From positions 1 to 64,000 of the forward strand of contig WYCU01000003.1 in the NCBI GenBank assembly GCA_016617495.1: a stretch of DNA of 64,000 nucleotides. The letters are read 5' to 3'. Below, one piece after another: positions 9,220-18,545 of this stretch. Origin of the DNA: Azonexaceae bacterium s22 (GTDB lineage: Bacteria > Pseudomonadota > Gammaproteobacteria > Burkholderiales > Rhodocyclaceae). Position 1 is the stretch's first letter. Every line of letters starts with the position of its first letter. Made by a program: the position numbers and the translations under genes. The notes beneath the pieces were generated by a model. That model was not told where the DNA came from, did not search any database, and was given only the letters and a program-made list of their open reading frames with translations.

Positions 9220-9369
9220 TAACAACTGTCGACGTCACCGGCTGCGGTGCTGCCCGATGGGCAATTCCGTGGCCTTTCAGCAAGCCCTTGAGCAACGCCC
9301 AACCCCTTGGCTGACAAGGCGTTTTGCCTGGTCCGTGAAAAATTTCCTCATTTTGCCAATGTCATCGCG

Positions 9370-9398
9370 TTAAGCTGCTCCCAGCTTCCGTTTATGCT
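9370..9398 (+). promoter_or_regulatory. Candidate sigma70-like promoter of the EPS operon
   Basis: TTAAGC (9370-9375) and TATGCT (9393-9398) are separated by exactly 17 bases and lie 57 bases before the export lipoprotein start. A 6-bp inverted repeat, AAGCTG/CAGCTT (9372-9377 and 9382-9387), overlaps the spacer. Hexamer matches are only partial, and no sigma54 -24/-12 element was seen here. Confidence 0.35.
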
Positions 9399-9454
9399 AA
9401 CGGTCTGATACATTGCCATGCAGGGAAGCCTGCAAAACCACTGGGGGATCATTC

Positions 9455-10081
9455 ATGTTCAACGTCCGTTCGGCCGCGCAAAGCGGCATTCGCTGGATCA
9501 TGGCAACCGCTGCCGCATTTATGCTGGTCGCATGCAGTTCAACCTATCCGCCGGCGCCAACTGCCGGGGCCGCCAAAGATTACAGTTACAAGATCGGACC
9601 GGGTGACAATCTCAGCATCGTGGTCTGGCGTAATCCGGAACTTTCCATGGTTGTTCCTGTACGTCCGGACGGAAAAATTTCCGCGCCGCTCGTCGATGAT
9701 CTGACGGCCCTGGGCAAGGATCCAACCACCTTGGCGCGCGATATCGAAAAAGAACTCGGCAAGTTCATCCGTGATCCGATTGTGACGGTGATTGTCACCA
9801 CGTTCATCGGGCCTTACGCCGAACAGGTTCGTGTGGTCGGCGAAGCAACGCGGCCGCAAACCCTGCCTTACAAGCAGCAGATGACCTTGCTGGACGTCAT
9901 GATCGCCGTCGGTGGCATTACCGACTTCGCTGACGGAAACGGGGCGACCCTCGTTCGTGCTTCCGAAAACAACGCCCAGTACAGCGTTCGCCTCAAGGAT
10001 CTCGTAAAACGGGGCGATGTCTCGGCCAACGTTGACATGAAGCCGGGTGACATTCTGATCATTCCGCAGAGCTGGTTCTGA
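9455..10081 (+). CDS. XrtA-system polysaccharide export outer-membrane lipoprotein (Wza/EpsE-like)
   Basis: A 208-residue lipoprotein of the polysaccharide biosynthesis/export family that forms the outer-membrane exit channel. The signal peptide ends in the lipobox LVACSS, with the lipidated Cys at 27. A Poly_export domain (about 45-115, YKIGPGDNLSIVVWRNPELS) is followed by a SLBB-like domain (about 120-208, VRVVGEATRPQTLPY, MKPGDILIIP). The ATG at 9455 is chosen because GGGGGATC lies just upstream and gives a clean signal peptide. It is shorter than E. coli Wza, as usual for this subfamily. First gene of the EPS operon. Confidence 0.92.
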   Translation: MFNVRSAAQSGIRWIMATAAAFMLVACSSTYPPAPTAGAAKDYSYKIGPGDNLSIVVWRNPELSMVVPVRPDGKISAPLVDDLTALGKDPTTLARDIEKELGKFIRDPIVTVIVTTFIGPYAEQVRVVGEATRPQTLPYKQQMTLLDVMIAVGGITDFADGNGATLVRASENNAQYSVRLKDLVKRGDVSANVDMKPGDILIIPQSWF

Positions 10082-10153
10082 TTTTCATAAATTGATTTCA
10101 GTCGCCCGGCAACCTTCGTTGCTCGGCGACTGATGGAGCTCGGACCGTCTCAG

Positions 10154-11704
10154 ATGGAAGATATTCTGCGCCAAGCGCTGGTCGCCCTGCGTGCGACCTG
10201 GAAATACCGCCGCCTCGGCATGATGGCTGCGTGGATCATCGGCGCCGTTGCGGCCGGGGTGATTTTGCGTATTCCCGATAAATACGAGGCGTCTGCGCGT
10301 GTTTTCGTCGACACCCAATCGATTTTAAAACCGCTGATGTCGGGTCTGACCGTTCAGCCCAATGTCGAACAGCAGGTCATGATGCTCAGCCGGACGCTCA
10401 TCAGCCGGCCGAACGTCGAGAAAATGATCGAAAAGGCCGGTCTGGATACGCCCAACAAAGCGGCGCACGAGGAATTGGTCGACCGTTTGATGAAATCCTT
10501 GGTCATCCTCAACACCAACCGGGATAACCTCTACACCATCGCCATTCGCGATACCGACCCGCAACGGGCCCAGAAAATCGTCGAAGCCTTGACGACCACC
10601 TTCGTCGAATCCAGCCTGGGGGACAAGCGTGAAGACTCCGACTCTGCCCGGAAATTTATCGGCGACCAGATTCGTACTTACGAAAAAAAGCTGGAAGAAG
10701 CGGAAAACCGCCTCAAGGAATTCAAGCTGCGAAACGTGGACCTGCAAACGGACGGGAAAGGTAGTATGGATCGCCTTTCCGAAATTCTCGTCAATCTGAA
10801 CAAGGCCAAACTGGAGCTGCGCGAAGCTGAAAATTCCCGCGATGCACTACGTCGGCAGATCGTCGGTGAAGAACCCGTTTTGTTGCCCGAACACGGTGGT
10901 GTCGATACCGGCGTTTCCTTGCCCGAGATCGATGGCCGCATCGAGGCCCAAAAGCGCAATCTGGATAACCTGCTCCAGAAATATACCGACAACCACCCGG
11001 ATGTCGTGGGCACGCGGCGTCTGATCAAGGATCTCGAAGAGCAAAAGCGTCAGGAATTGATTGCCCGCCGCAAATTCGCCCAAGCGAACCCCGGCGCCGC
11101 CATCAGCAACAACCCCGTCTATCAGCAGTTGAAAGTTTCGCTTGCCGAATCGGAAGCGACCGTGGCCTCCCTGCGGGCACGTGTCAGCGAATATGAAACG
11201 CGCTACAAGCGTGTCGCCGATCAGATGAAAAACGCCCCGCAACTGGAGGCCGAACTCGTCCAACTCAACCGCGATTACGAAATTCACAAGCGCAATTACG
11301 AACAACTCGTGACCCGTCGCGAGTCCGCGGAAATTTCGGTCAACCTTGAGTCGGCACCAGGCGTAACCAACTTCCGCTTGATCGATCCCCCACGCGTTTC
11401 ACCGCGACCGGTATCGCCCAACCGTTTGGCGCTCTTTCCGCTCGGGCTCATCTTTGCCCTCGCTGGCGGCCTGTTTGTAGCCTTTATCGCCAGCCAGCTT
11501 CGTCCCGTGTTCTTCGACGGCAAATCCCTGCGCGAACTCACCGGACTGCCCTTGCTGGGCACTGTCTCGCTAGTCCCCAGCGAAGCACGACTGCAACAGG
11601 AACGCGCCAGCCTGCGGCGCTTTCTGCTCGCCGGCGGTGCGTTGATCGTTGTGTACATCGCGGGTATCGCTGCACTCACCATGCTCTCCCAACGTGCGGC
11701 CTGA
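10154..11704 (+). CDS. XrtA-system chain-length determinant (Wzz/GumC-like PCP protein)
   Basis: A 516-residue inner-membrane co-polymerase that sets EPS chain length and bridges to the export channel. An N-terminal membrane segment near residues 20-40 (AAWIIGAVAAGVILRI) precedes a Wzz domain (YEASARVFVDTQ). A long periplasmic coiled coil spans roughly 170-400 (EKKLEEAENRLKEFKLR). Membrane segments near 430-450 and 490-510 follow a Pro-rich stretch (PPRVSPRPVSPNR). The kinase domain is not fused; it is the next gene. The start at 10154 is preferred over 10133. Confidence 0.92.
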   Translation: MEDILRQALVALRATWKYRRLGMMAAWIIGAVAAGVILRIPDKYEASARVFVDTQSILKPLMSGLTVQPNVEQQVMMLSRTLISRPNVEKMIEKAGLDTPNKAAHEELVDRLMKSLVILNTNRDNLYTIAIRDTDPQRAQKIVEALTTTFVESSLGDKREDSDSARKFIGDQIRTYEKKLEEAENRLKEFKLRNVDLQTDGKGSMDRLSEILVNLNKAKLELREAENSRDALRRQIVGEEPVLLPEHGGVDTGVSLPEIDGRIEAQKRNLDNLLQKYTDNHPDVVGTRRLIKDLEEQKRQELIARRKFAQANPGAAISNNPVYQQLKVSLAESEATVASLRARVSEYETRYKRVADQMKNAPQLEAELVQLNRDYEIHKRNYEQLVTRRESAEISVNLESAPGVTNFRLIDPPRVSPRPVSPNRLALFPLGLIFALAGGLFVAFIASQLRPVFFDGKSLRELTGLPLLGTVSLVPSEARLQQERASLRRFLLAGGALIVVYIAGIAALTMLSQRAA

Positions 11705-11713
11705 GGTACAAGA

Positions 11714-12628
11714 ATGAGCCTTATCGAACAAGCAGCCAAACGTCTTGAACAGCTTCGCAAGGCTGGGGTTGAGCTTCCGGACGAGGAAGTGCCCACGCAA
11801 CAGCAAATGCGCACCCCGCCGCGTCCTGAAATGGCACGCGAACCCGCAAAACAGGCCACATCCGCACCAGCCGCTCAAAGCAGCAAGCGGATTGAGCTCG
11901 ATCTGCAGGCCATTGGCGCCGCCGGGCTGCTCGTTCCCCAATCGACAAACTCGCGCCTGGCCAACGAATACCGCGTCATCAAACGTCCGCTCATTTCGAA
12001 TGCGATGGGCAAAGGCGCCACGCCCGTCGCCAACGGCAACCTCATCATGGTCACAAGCGCACTTCCGGGCGAAGGGAAGAGCTTTACCGCCATCAATCTG
12101 GCAATGAGTATTGCCATGGAAATGGACAACACGGTCATGCTGGTCGATGCCGATGTCGCTCGTCCATCGATTCTCAACATGCTCGGGTTGCCGCCAGCCG
12201 AAGGGCTTATGGATGTCGTCAGTGAAAACTCGGTGGACATCTCGGGCGTGCTGCTACGGACCAACGTTGAGAAACTTTCAATCTTGCCGAGCGGGACGAT
12301 GCATCCCCGGGCAACCGAGCTTCTGTCGAGCGATGCCATGATTCGTCTGCTGGAAGACATGGCCAAGCGCTACGAGGATCGCATCATCATTTTCGATTCC
12401 CCTCCCCTCTTGTTGACCACCGAAGCGCGGGCCCTCGCAACCCATATGGGTCAAATCGTTGTGGTCGTCCGCGCTGAAGAAACCCTCGAAACTGCGGTCA
12501 AGGAAGCACTTTCAACGATCGAAGCGTGTCCGCTCAAGATGCTGGTACTGAATCAGGTTCGCCAAGGTGCTGGTGAGGGGTACGGTTATGGATATTCGCT
12601 TGCTTACGGATACGGCAATGAAAAATAA
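11714..12628 (+). CDS. XrtA-associated BY-kinase (CpsD/CapB-like tyrosine autokinase)
   Basis: A 304-residue cytoplasmic P-loop tyrosine kinase that controls polymerisation with the preceding Wzz protein. The first 100 residues are charged and Pro/Gln-rich. Walker A (ALPGEGKSF, about 117-124), Walker A' (VMLVDADVARPS, about 139-150) and a Walker B-like IIIFDSPPLL are all present. The C-terminal tail is a Tyr cluster, EGYGYGYSLAYGYGNEK, the expected autophosphorylation site. Its last 11 bases overlap the start of the next gene. Confidence 0.93.
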   Translation: MSLIEQAAKRLEQLRKAGVELPDEEVPTQQQMRTPPRPEMAREPAKQATSAPAAQSSKRIELDLQAIGAAGLLVPQSTNSRLANEYRVIKRPLISNAMGKGATPVANGNLIMVTSALPGEGKSFTAINLAMSIAMEMDNTVMLVDADVARPSILNMLGLPPAEGLMDVVSENSVDISGVLLRTNVEKLSILPSGTMHPRATELLSSDAMIRLLEDMAKRYEDRIIIFDSPPLLLTTEARALATHMGQIVVVVRAEETLETAVKEALSTIEACPLKMLVLNQVRQGAGEGYGYGYSLAYGYGNEK

Positions 12629-14246
12629 GCCTGTTCGCGTTGCTTCGACATCCGGCATTGTCTTTTTCTGCCTGACGTCCGTTGCCGCTGCCCAGCAATA
12701 TGGCGGCGCATTTGTTACACCGATATTCTCAACGACGAATGCCAACATCCCCGGGGGAACCGCCTCCTCGCTTCAAGCAAACGCCGAAAATAATCTTGAT
12801 ACGCAGCCACAGCCCGAGTGGCGCATTGTTCCCCGATTGCGTTGGACCGAATACCTGACAGACAACGTCAATCTGTCGACGCAAAAGGAAAGCGACATTG
12901 TGACGACATTGGCACCCGGTATTCGGGTCAACGCCAACACGGCAAAACTCAAGATGGCACTGGATTATGAGCTTGTCGGGTATGCCTATGCGAACAATTC
13001 CGAGTACAACAAATTCCAGAATTACCTGAACGCCTACGGCACCCTGGAGGCCATCGAGAATTGGTTCTTTGTCGATTTCAGCGGCTACGTCTCGCAGCAA
13101 ATGATCTCGCCGTTTGGCACGCAGTCGGTCAGTAATGCAAGCATCAACAACAACCGCGCCCAAACGCAGACCTACGCGATCTCACCTTACATCCGGGGCC
13201 AGCTCGGCGGCGACGTCGTCGAGTACTTTCTCCGCTACAACGGCTCGACGACCACCACGTCGAATGGCTCGGTTTCGGATGTCACGCTCTCGCAATGGAT
13301 TGGCCAAATCCGCGGTGGAACACCATTTCGCAACCTGACTTGGGCAATCGACGGCAACCAGCAGAACACCGATTATTCTCTGGGGCGCGACTACGACGAT
13401 CAACGTCTGCGCGCCGTTTTGAATTACCGGCTCCTGCCCCAATTAATGGTGTCGGGCAGTGGCGGCCAGGAACGCAACAACTACATCACCATCGACAACG
13501 AAAGTTACGACACCTACGGCTACGGTCTTGACTGGCGCCCGACGGAACGCACCGTAGTTGCTGGCTTCAAGGAAAAGCGCTTTTTCGGTTGGGGACATAA
13601 CGTCAATCTGAGTCATCGTTTTCCGACCTCCAGCATTCAATACACCGATGTCGAAAACGTGGCCTTCCTTTCCAGTGGGTACACAACGCCGGCGCAAGGC
13701 AGCATTTACGATCAATACGACGCCCTGCTGACCAACCAGATTCCCGATCCTGCTGCGCGCGCGGCCTACATCAACAACCTGCTCAATCAGGCGGGCATTT
13801 CGCCAAACAGCTCCGCAGTCTACGGCTATCTCAACAACCGTCCGCAGGTACGCCGTACCCAACAACTTTCGTTGGTGCTTTATGGCGCTCGCAACACGCT
13901 CACCTTCCGGGGAACGCGTATCACTGACGAGACCCTGACTGTAGCTGGCGGCGTGAGCAACCCGCTTAGTCCGAATTCAAAAGTTGTCCAGACCGGATAC
14001 AGCGTTATTTTTGCGCATCGCCTGACTCCGCTGACCAGCCTCAATGCAGGCGCGCTCTACCAAACCTCGGATGCGCCCTCCAACAGTTCCCTGAATACCG
14101 ATCTGACGATGTTCCAGGTGGGCGTTTCATCCCAGCTTGGCGCCAAGACGGTGGGCGCCATCACGGCACGCCGCTCGATCTACAGCAGCAACTCGAACCC
14201 CTACAACGAAAACGCGTTGTCCGCATCGCTGATTTTCTCCTTCTGA
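12618..14246 (+). CDS. XrtA/PEP-CTERM-associated outer-membrane beta-barrel protein
   Basis: A 542-residue secreted protein with signal peptide (FFCLTSVAAAQQ) followed by many amphipathic strands rich in Tyr, Asn and Ser, for example PRLRWTEYLTDNVNLS, and a C-terminal strand ending SASLIFSF with terminal Phe, typical of outer-membrane barrels. The family is always found in EPS loci of this type; a role in secretion through the outer membrane is inferred. The ATG at 12618 lies inside the end of the kinase gene. An upstream frame to 12567 gives no signal peptide at its start. Confidence 0.88.
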   Translation: MKNKPVRVASTSGIVFFCLTSVAAAQQYGGAFVTPIFSTTNANIPGGTASSLQANAENNLDTQPQPEWRIVPRLRWTEYLTDNVNLSTQKESDIVTTLAPGIRVNANTAKLKMALDYELVGYAYANNSEYNKFQNYLNAYGTLEAIENWFFVDFSGYVSQQMISPFGTQSVSNASINNNRAQTQTYAISPYIRGQLGGDVVEYFLRYNGSTTTTSNGSVSDVTLSQWIGQIRGGTPFRNLTWAIDGNQQNTDYSLGRDYDDQRLRAVLNYRLLPQLMVSGSGGQERNNYITIDNESYDTYGYGLDWRPTERTVVAGFKEKRFFGWGHNVNLSHRFPTSSIQYTDVENVAFLSSGYTTPAQGSIYDQYDALLTNQIPDPAARAAYINNLLNQAGISPNSSAVYGYLNNRPQVRRTQQLSLVLYGARNTLTFRGTRITDETLTVAGGVSNPLSPNSKVVQTGYSVIFAHRLTPLTSLNAGALYQTSDAPSNSSLNTDLTMFQVGVSSQLGAKTVGAITARRSIYSSNSNPYNENALSASLIFSF

Positions 14247-14252
14247 GCGCGT

Positions 14253-15485
14253 ATGTACGAATCGTTCTATGGCTTGACGAGCAAGCCGTTCCAGTTGAAC
14301 CCCGACCCGTCGTTTTACTACGCGAGCAAACAGCATCGGCGGGCAACCGCCTATCTCGAATACGGGATGCACCAAAACGAAGGGTTCATCATCATTACAG
14401 GCGAAGTTGGGGCCGGGAAAACGACCATCGTTCGCGGTTTGCTCGACAGCCTGGATCAGGACAAAGTTGTCGCCGCCCACCTCGTCAGTACCCAGCTCGA
14501 CGCCGACGACACCCTGAGGCTCGCTGCGGCTGCATTCGGCATTCGTACCAAGGACGTTTCAAAATCGGACATCCTGATGTCCCTGGAAGCCTTCCTCATC
14601 AGCATGACGGGCAAGGGAAAACGCTGCTTGTTGATTGTCGATGAGGCCCAGAACCTGACTGCTCGTGCGGTCGAAGAATTGCGCATGCTATCCAATTTTC
14701 AGTTCGGTAATCATGCCTTGCTGCAGAGCTTCCTGATCGGCCAGCCGGAATTTCGTGAAATCCTGCAAAGCCCCCATATGATGCAGTTTCGCCAGCGTGT
14801 CATCGCGTCCTGCCATATCGGACCGATGGACGTCGCCGAAACTGCCGGTTATGTCGAACATCGCCTTAAATGCGCCGGTGCAACCGAGTGGCCAAAATTC
14901 GCGCCGGATGCGCTTGAAGCAGTTTTCAAGGCCAGCAACGGGATTCCGCGCCGTATCAACGCACTCTGCGACCGCTTGTTGCTTTCCGGCTATCTCAACG
15001 AGAAGCGCGAGTTTTCCGCCGCCGACGTTGACGAGGTAGCAAAGGAAATTCTTGAAGAAACCGAGGGTCGCAACGTGCCGGCGTCGCCCTCGCCTGTCAT
15101 GCCAGCCCCGGTTCAATCGATTGGCTCCGTTACAAGCGGAGGGGCGGAACTTGGTAGCGAACTGGCCAAGGTGCTGGCAGCCCTAGCACCTTCCAATGCA
15201 AAACCCGGGCGCTCCCGAAAGAAGCAACAAGCCGCGCTGAGTTTTTCGGGTGGTGCTCACGGCGATGTGCAGCAGTTGCTGGGCGCACTCAATGCGGGCC
15301 AATTCAATGAGCGGCTTGCGCGCATCGAGCGTACCTTGCACCAACTCGAACTCATCAATGCGGCAACGCTCGCCTTATTGACGCAGGCTTTGGAAAATTC
15401 CGGAGAGCAAACGCCACCACCGCCCGAGGTTCCCAAAAACCGTCGAAACGGCGGCGCCGCGAAATCGGCCAAGGGGGCCGCATGA
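14253..15485 (+). CDS. XrtA/PEP-CTERM-associated ATPase (ExeA/GspA-like AAA)
   Basis: A 410-residue ATPase. Opening motif MYESFYGLTSKPFQLNPDPSF is typical of the ExeA-like group. Walker A is GEVGAGKTT (about 50-58) and Walker B is LLIVDEAQN (about 127-135); sensor region GIPRRINALCDRLLLSGY follows. The last 150 residues are low-complexity and basic (Ala/Pro-rich, KPGRSRKKQQ, ending KNRRNGGAAKSAKGAA). It probably energises or assembles the EPS secretion machinery, but the mechanism is unknown. Its end overlaps wecB by 4 bases. Confidence 0.92.
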   Translation: MYESFYGLTSKPFQLNPDPSFYYASKQHRRATAYLEYGMHQNEGFIIITGEVGAGKTTIVRGLLDSLDQDKVVAAHLVSTQLDADDTLRLAAAAFGIRTKDVSKSDILMSLEAFLISMTGKGKRCLLIVDEAQNLTARAVEELRMLSNFQFGNHALLQSFLIGQPEFREILQSPHMMQFRQRVIASCHIGPMDVAETAGYVEHRLKCAGATEWPKFAPDALEAVFKASNGIPRRINALCDRLLLSGYLNEKREFSAADVDEVAKEILEETEGRNVPASPSPVMPAPVQSIGSVTSGGAELGSELAKVLAALAPSNAKPGRSRKKQQAALSFSGGAHGDVQQLLGALNAGQFNERLARIERTLHQLELINAATLALLTQALENSGEQTPPPPEVPKNRRNGGAAKSAKGAA

Positions 15486-16642
15486 GCCACGGACAATGGC
15501 CAGCTGGTCTGGGGCCGATCCTTTGCGTCGTCGGCGCCCGACCCAATTTCATGAAAATGGCCCCGATTCTTCGGGCATTTGCCCAGAGCCAACCGGCCAT
15601 CCCAGCGTTGCTCGTCCATACCGGCCAGCATTACGACCGGGACATGAACGACAAATTGTTCGAGGATTTGCAACTTCCGCAACCCGACATCAATCTTGGC
15701 GTCGGCTCAGGCAGCCACGCAGTTCAGACCGCAGAAGTAATGCGCCGCTTTGAACCGGTAGTCGATGAATATCATCCGGCTGGCGTCATTGTGGTTGGCG
15801 ATGTCAATTCCACCTTGGCTTGCACGCTTGTTGCCGTCAAAAAAGGCATCCCCGTTGCCCATGTCGAAGCCGGTTTGCGCAGTTACGACCGGGCCATGCC
15901 GGAGGAAATCAACCGCGTCCTGACCGATCAGGTTGCCGACCGGCTGTACACCACCGAGCGTAGTGCCGCGGAAAACCTGGCACGCGAGGGCGTCCACGCC
16001 GAACGTATCCGCTTCGTTGGAAACGTGATGATCGATTCGTTGCGCTTCAATCTCCGTTTTGCCCGCACTCCGGCCGATACCCTTGCAGCCAGTGATTCCG
16101 ATCCCGCATTGCTGGCCGACCCGAACGGCTATGGGGTCGTGACCTTGCACCGGCCCTCCAACGTCGATCACGCCGAAACGCTTGCTGATCTCTTGGGGGT
16201 GTTACGTGAGATTTCATCGCGCCTGCCGCTGATTTTTGCGTTGCATCCGCGAACCCGCTCAAATATCGAGCGCTTTGGGCTCAATCACCTTCTGGAAAGC
16301 CCGCGGATTGCCGTGCTGCCACCTCAAGGCTACCTTGAAATGCTTGGTTTGATGGGCGGCGCGCGCATGGTGCTTACCGATTCGGGTGGGTTGCAGGAGG
16401 AAACGACCGCGCTGGGCGTTCCCTGCCTCACTTTGCGTGAAAACACGGAACGTCCGATTACGATTTCCGAGGGCACCAATACGCTGGTCGGCCGGGATGT
16501 TTCGGCAATTCGCAGTCAGGCCGAAGCCATTCTCGCCGGCCAGGGAAAACAGGGACGTGTGCCGGAATTGTGGGACGGTGCAGCGGCAGAACGCATCGCT
16601 ACCGATCTGTTGGCCTGGCTGGCCCCGACCCGGACTGAGTGA
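15482..16642 (+). CDS. wecB: UDP-N-acetylglucosamine 2-epimerase (non-hydrolysing)
   Basis: A 386-residue GT-B-fold epimerase that interconverts UDP-GlcNAc and UDP-ManNAc. Diagnostic segments are GARPNFMKMAPI, HTGQHYDRDMNDKLFEDL, VVGDVNSTLAC, VAHVEAGLRSYDRAMPEEINR, LHRPSNVD and TDSGGLQEET with LRENTERPIT near the C-terminus. Its start overlaps the ATPase stop (ATGA). With the dehydrogenase at 51066 it could feed UDP-ManNAc(A)-type sugars into the EPS. Confidence 0.95.
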   Translation: MSHGQWPAGLGPILCVVGARPNFMKMAPILRAFAQSQPAIPALLVHTGQHYDRDMNDKLFEDLQLPQPDINLGVGSGSHAVQTAEVMRRFEPVVDEYHPAGVIVVGDVNSTLACTLVAVKKGIPVAHVEAGLRSYDRAMPEEINRVLTDQVADRLYTTERSAAENLAREGVHAERIRFVGNVMIDSLRFNLRFARTPADTLAASDSDPALLADPNGYGVVTLHRPSNVDHAETLADLLGVLREISSRLPLIFALHPRTRSNIERFGLNHLLESPRIAVLPPQGYLEMLGLMGGARMVLTDSGGLQEETTALGVPCLTLRENTERPITISEGTNTLVGRDVSAIRSQAEAILAGQGKQGRVPELWDGAAAERIATDLLAWLAPTRTE

Positions 16643-16654
16643 GAGGCATACCCC

Positions 16655-17494
16655 ATGGCTGATGAAGCGCTGACCAACGCCTTCACTGTCGATGTCGAGG
16701 ATTACTTCCAGGTGTCGGCTTTTGCGCCGCACATTCCGCGAGCCGAATGGCCATTGCGGGAATGCCGGGTGGAAAGGAATGTGGACCGCATTCTTGCCCT
16801 GCTCGATGAGCACCATACCAAGGCCACCTTCTTTACGCTGGGCTGGATTGCGGAACGTTATCCGGAAGTCGTCCGCCGCATTGCCGCCGAGGGGCACGAG
16901 CTTGCCAGCCATGGTTATGGCCATGAGCGGGCCAGCGAGCAAAGTGAAGCTGCCTTTTTTTCCGACATCAACCTGGCCAAGTTGATTCTCGAAGATTTGT
17001 CCGGCGTTGAAGTCAAAGGCTACCGTGCCCCGAGTTTCTCAATCGGCAAGGACAATCTCTGGGCATTCGATTGCCTCGAACGTGCCGGTTATCGCTACAG
17101 CTCAAGCATTTACCCCATTCGCCACGATCACTACGGCATGCCGGAAGCGCCGCGGCACGCGCATAGCGTAGGTGGGGTCCTTGAAATTCCTGCGACGACG
17201 CTGCGCTTCATGAATCGCAATTGGCCTGCCAGTGGCGGCGGTTATTTCCGGCTGATGCCCTATGGTTTGTCGCGCTGGATGATCGAGCGTATCAACCGCA
17301 CCGACAGTCTGCCCGCCGTGTTTTATTTTCACCCGTGGGAAATCGACGTCGACCAACCGCGCATTCCCGGTATCGGCGCCAAAACGCGTTTTCGTCACTA
17401 CGTGAATATCGGGCGCATGGAAGCCCGGCTACGCCGCCTGCTGGCCGATTTCCGCTGGGGCCGCATGGATCGGCTGTTCCTCGGGAACGCCTGA
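16655..17494 (+). CDS. XrtA-system polysaccharide deacetylase (CE4/NodB family)
   Basis: A 279-residue deacetylase with the NodB core: catalytic Asp motif TVDVEDYFQVSAF (about 11-23), zinc ligands in HELASHGYGHE, and RAPSFSIGKDNLWAFD. The C-terminal extension (FYFHPWEIDVDQPRIPG, about 215-230, then RFRHYVNIGRMEARLRRLL) is the DUF3473-type tail of the XrtA-associated group. It lacks a signal peptide, so deacetylation of lipid-linked or nucleotide sugars in the cytoplasm is more likely than of exported polymer. GAGAGG lies upstream of the ATG. Confidence 0.93.
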   Translation: MADEALTNAFTVDVEDYFQVSAFAPHIPRAEWPLRECRVERNVDRILALLDEHHTKATFFTLGWIAERYPEVVRRIAAEGHELASHGYGHERASEQSEAAFFSDINLAKLILEDLSGVEVKGYRAPSFSIGKDNLWAFDCLERAGYRYSSSIYPIRHDHYGMPEAPRHAHSVGGVLEIPATTLRFMNRNWPASGGGYFRLMPYGLSRWMIERINRTDSLPAVFYFHPWEIDVDQPRIPGIGAKTRFRHYVNIGRMEARLRRLLADFRWGRMDRLFLGNA

Positions 17495-17499
17495 AGATC

Positions 17500-18537
17500 A
17501 TGCTGACGATTCGTACCCTCGATCCGGCGGATCACGCCACGGCCCGCGTGTGGGACGAATTCGTGCAGGGCTGCCCCAACGCCACCTTCTTTCATCGCGC
17601 CGGCTGGCAAGGCATTCTGCGCGACGTATTCCGTCACACTACGCATTACCTCTATGCGCAAGACGAGCATGGCCTGCGCGGCGTACTTCCCCTCGCCCAC
17701 GTGCATAGCCGCCTGTTCGGCAATGCCCTAGTCGCCCAGCCGTTTGCCGTCTATGGCGGCGTGGCGGCAAACGACGACGAAGCGGCCAATGCGCTTGAAC
17801 TCGCCGCACAGAATCTGGCGCAGCAATTGGACGTGGAACACCTTGAGTTCCGCAATGTGATGCAACGCCACGCCGATTGGCCGGCCCAGGATCTCTATGT
17901 CACCTTTCGCAAGGAAATCCTGCCGGTCGTGGAAGACAACCTCGCAGCCATTCCGCGCAAACAGCGCGCCATGGTTCGCAAGGGCATCAAAAATGGCCTC
18001 TCCAGCACGGTCGACCGCGACAGTCGGCATTTTTTCGCGCTTTTTGCCGACAACGTGCATCGCCACGGCACCCCGGCGCTCCCCAAAAAATATTTCGATA
18101 CCTTGCTGGCCACCTTTGGCGACGATTGCGAAATCCTGACAGTTTACGGTCCCGACGGGCAACCGCTGAGCAGCGTGTTGTCCTTCTATTTCCGCGATGA
18201 AGTGCTGCCCTATTACGCAGGCGACGATGAAAGTGCCCGCCACCTGGCCGCCAACGATTTCAAGTATTGGGAGTTGATGCGCCGAGCCTGCGAACGCGGC
18301 ATTCGAGTCTTCGACTACGGTCGGAGCAAGCGGGGCACCGGTTCGTTCTCATTTAAGAAAAACTGGGGCTTCGAACCGCAGCCATTGCATTACGAATACT
18401 GCCTGTACAAACGCGATAGCATTCCCCAAAACAATCCGTCGAACGCGAAGTACCGTCTGTTCATTGCCGCCTGGCGGAAAATGCCGATCTGGCTGGCCAA
18501 TCGGATCGGCCCGCACATTGTCCGTAATCTGGGGTAG
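17500..18537 (+). CDS. XrtA-associated FemAB-like acyl/aminoacyl transferase
   Basis: A 345-residue protein of the FemAB/BioF2-like tandem GNAT fold. N-terminal GNAT half: PNATFFHRAGWQGILRDVF, YLYAQDEHGLRGVLPLAHV. C-terminal half: KQRAMVRKGIKNGLSS, RHGTPALPKKYFDTLL, DYGRSKRGTGSFSFKKNWGFEPQPL. FemAB proteins add amino acids from aminoacyl-tRNA; the EPS-locus members may instead transfer acyl or aminoacyl groups to sugars. The ATG at 17500 follows the deacetylase stop by 5 bases. Confidence 0.9.
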   Translation: MLTIRTLDPADHATARVWDEFVQGCPNATFFHRAGWQGILRDVFRHTTHYLYAQDEHGLRGVLPLAHVHSRLFGNALVAQPFAVYGGVAANDDEAANALELAAQNLAQQLDVEHLEFRNVMQRHADWPAQDLYVTFRKEILPVVEDNLAAIPRKQRAMVRKGIKNGLSSTVDRDSRHFFALFADNVHRHGTPALPKKYFDTLLATFGDDCEILTVYGPDGQPLSSVLSFYFRDEVLPYYAGDDESARHLAANDFKYWELMRRACERGIRVFDYGRSKRGTGSFSFKKNWGFEPQPLHYEYCLYKRDSIPQNNPSNAKYRLFIAAWRKMPIWLANRIGPHIVRNLG

Positions 18538-18545
18538 CCCCGCTC

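Noticed and set aside
9220-9454. Sigma54 (-24/-12) promoter for the EPS operon, as might be expected for PEP-CTERM-type systems
   Set aside because: TGGC and TTGC elements occur but not with the required spacing; no convincing site was found.
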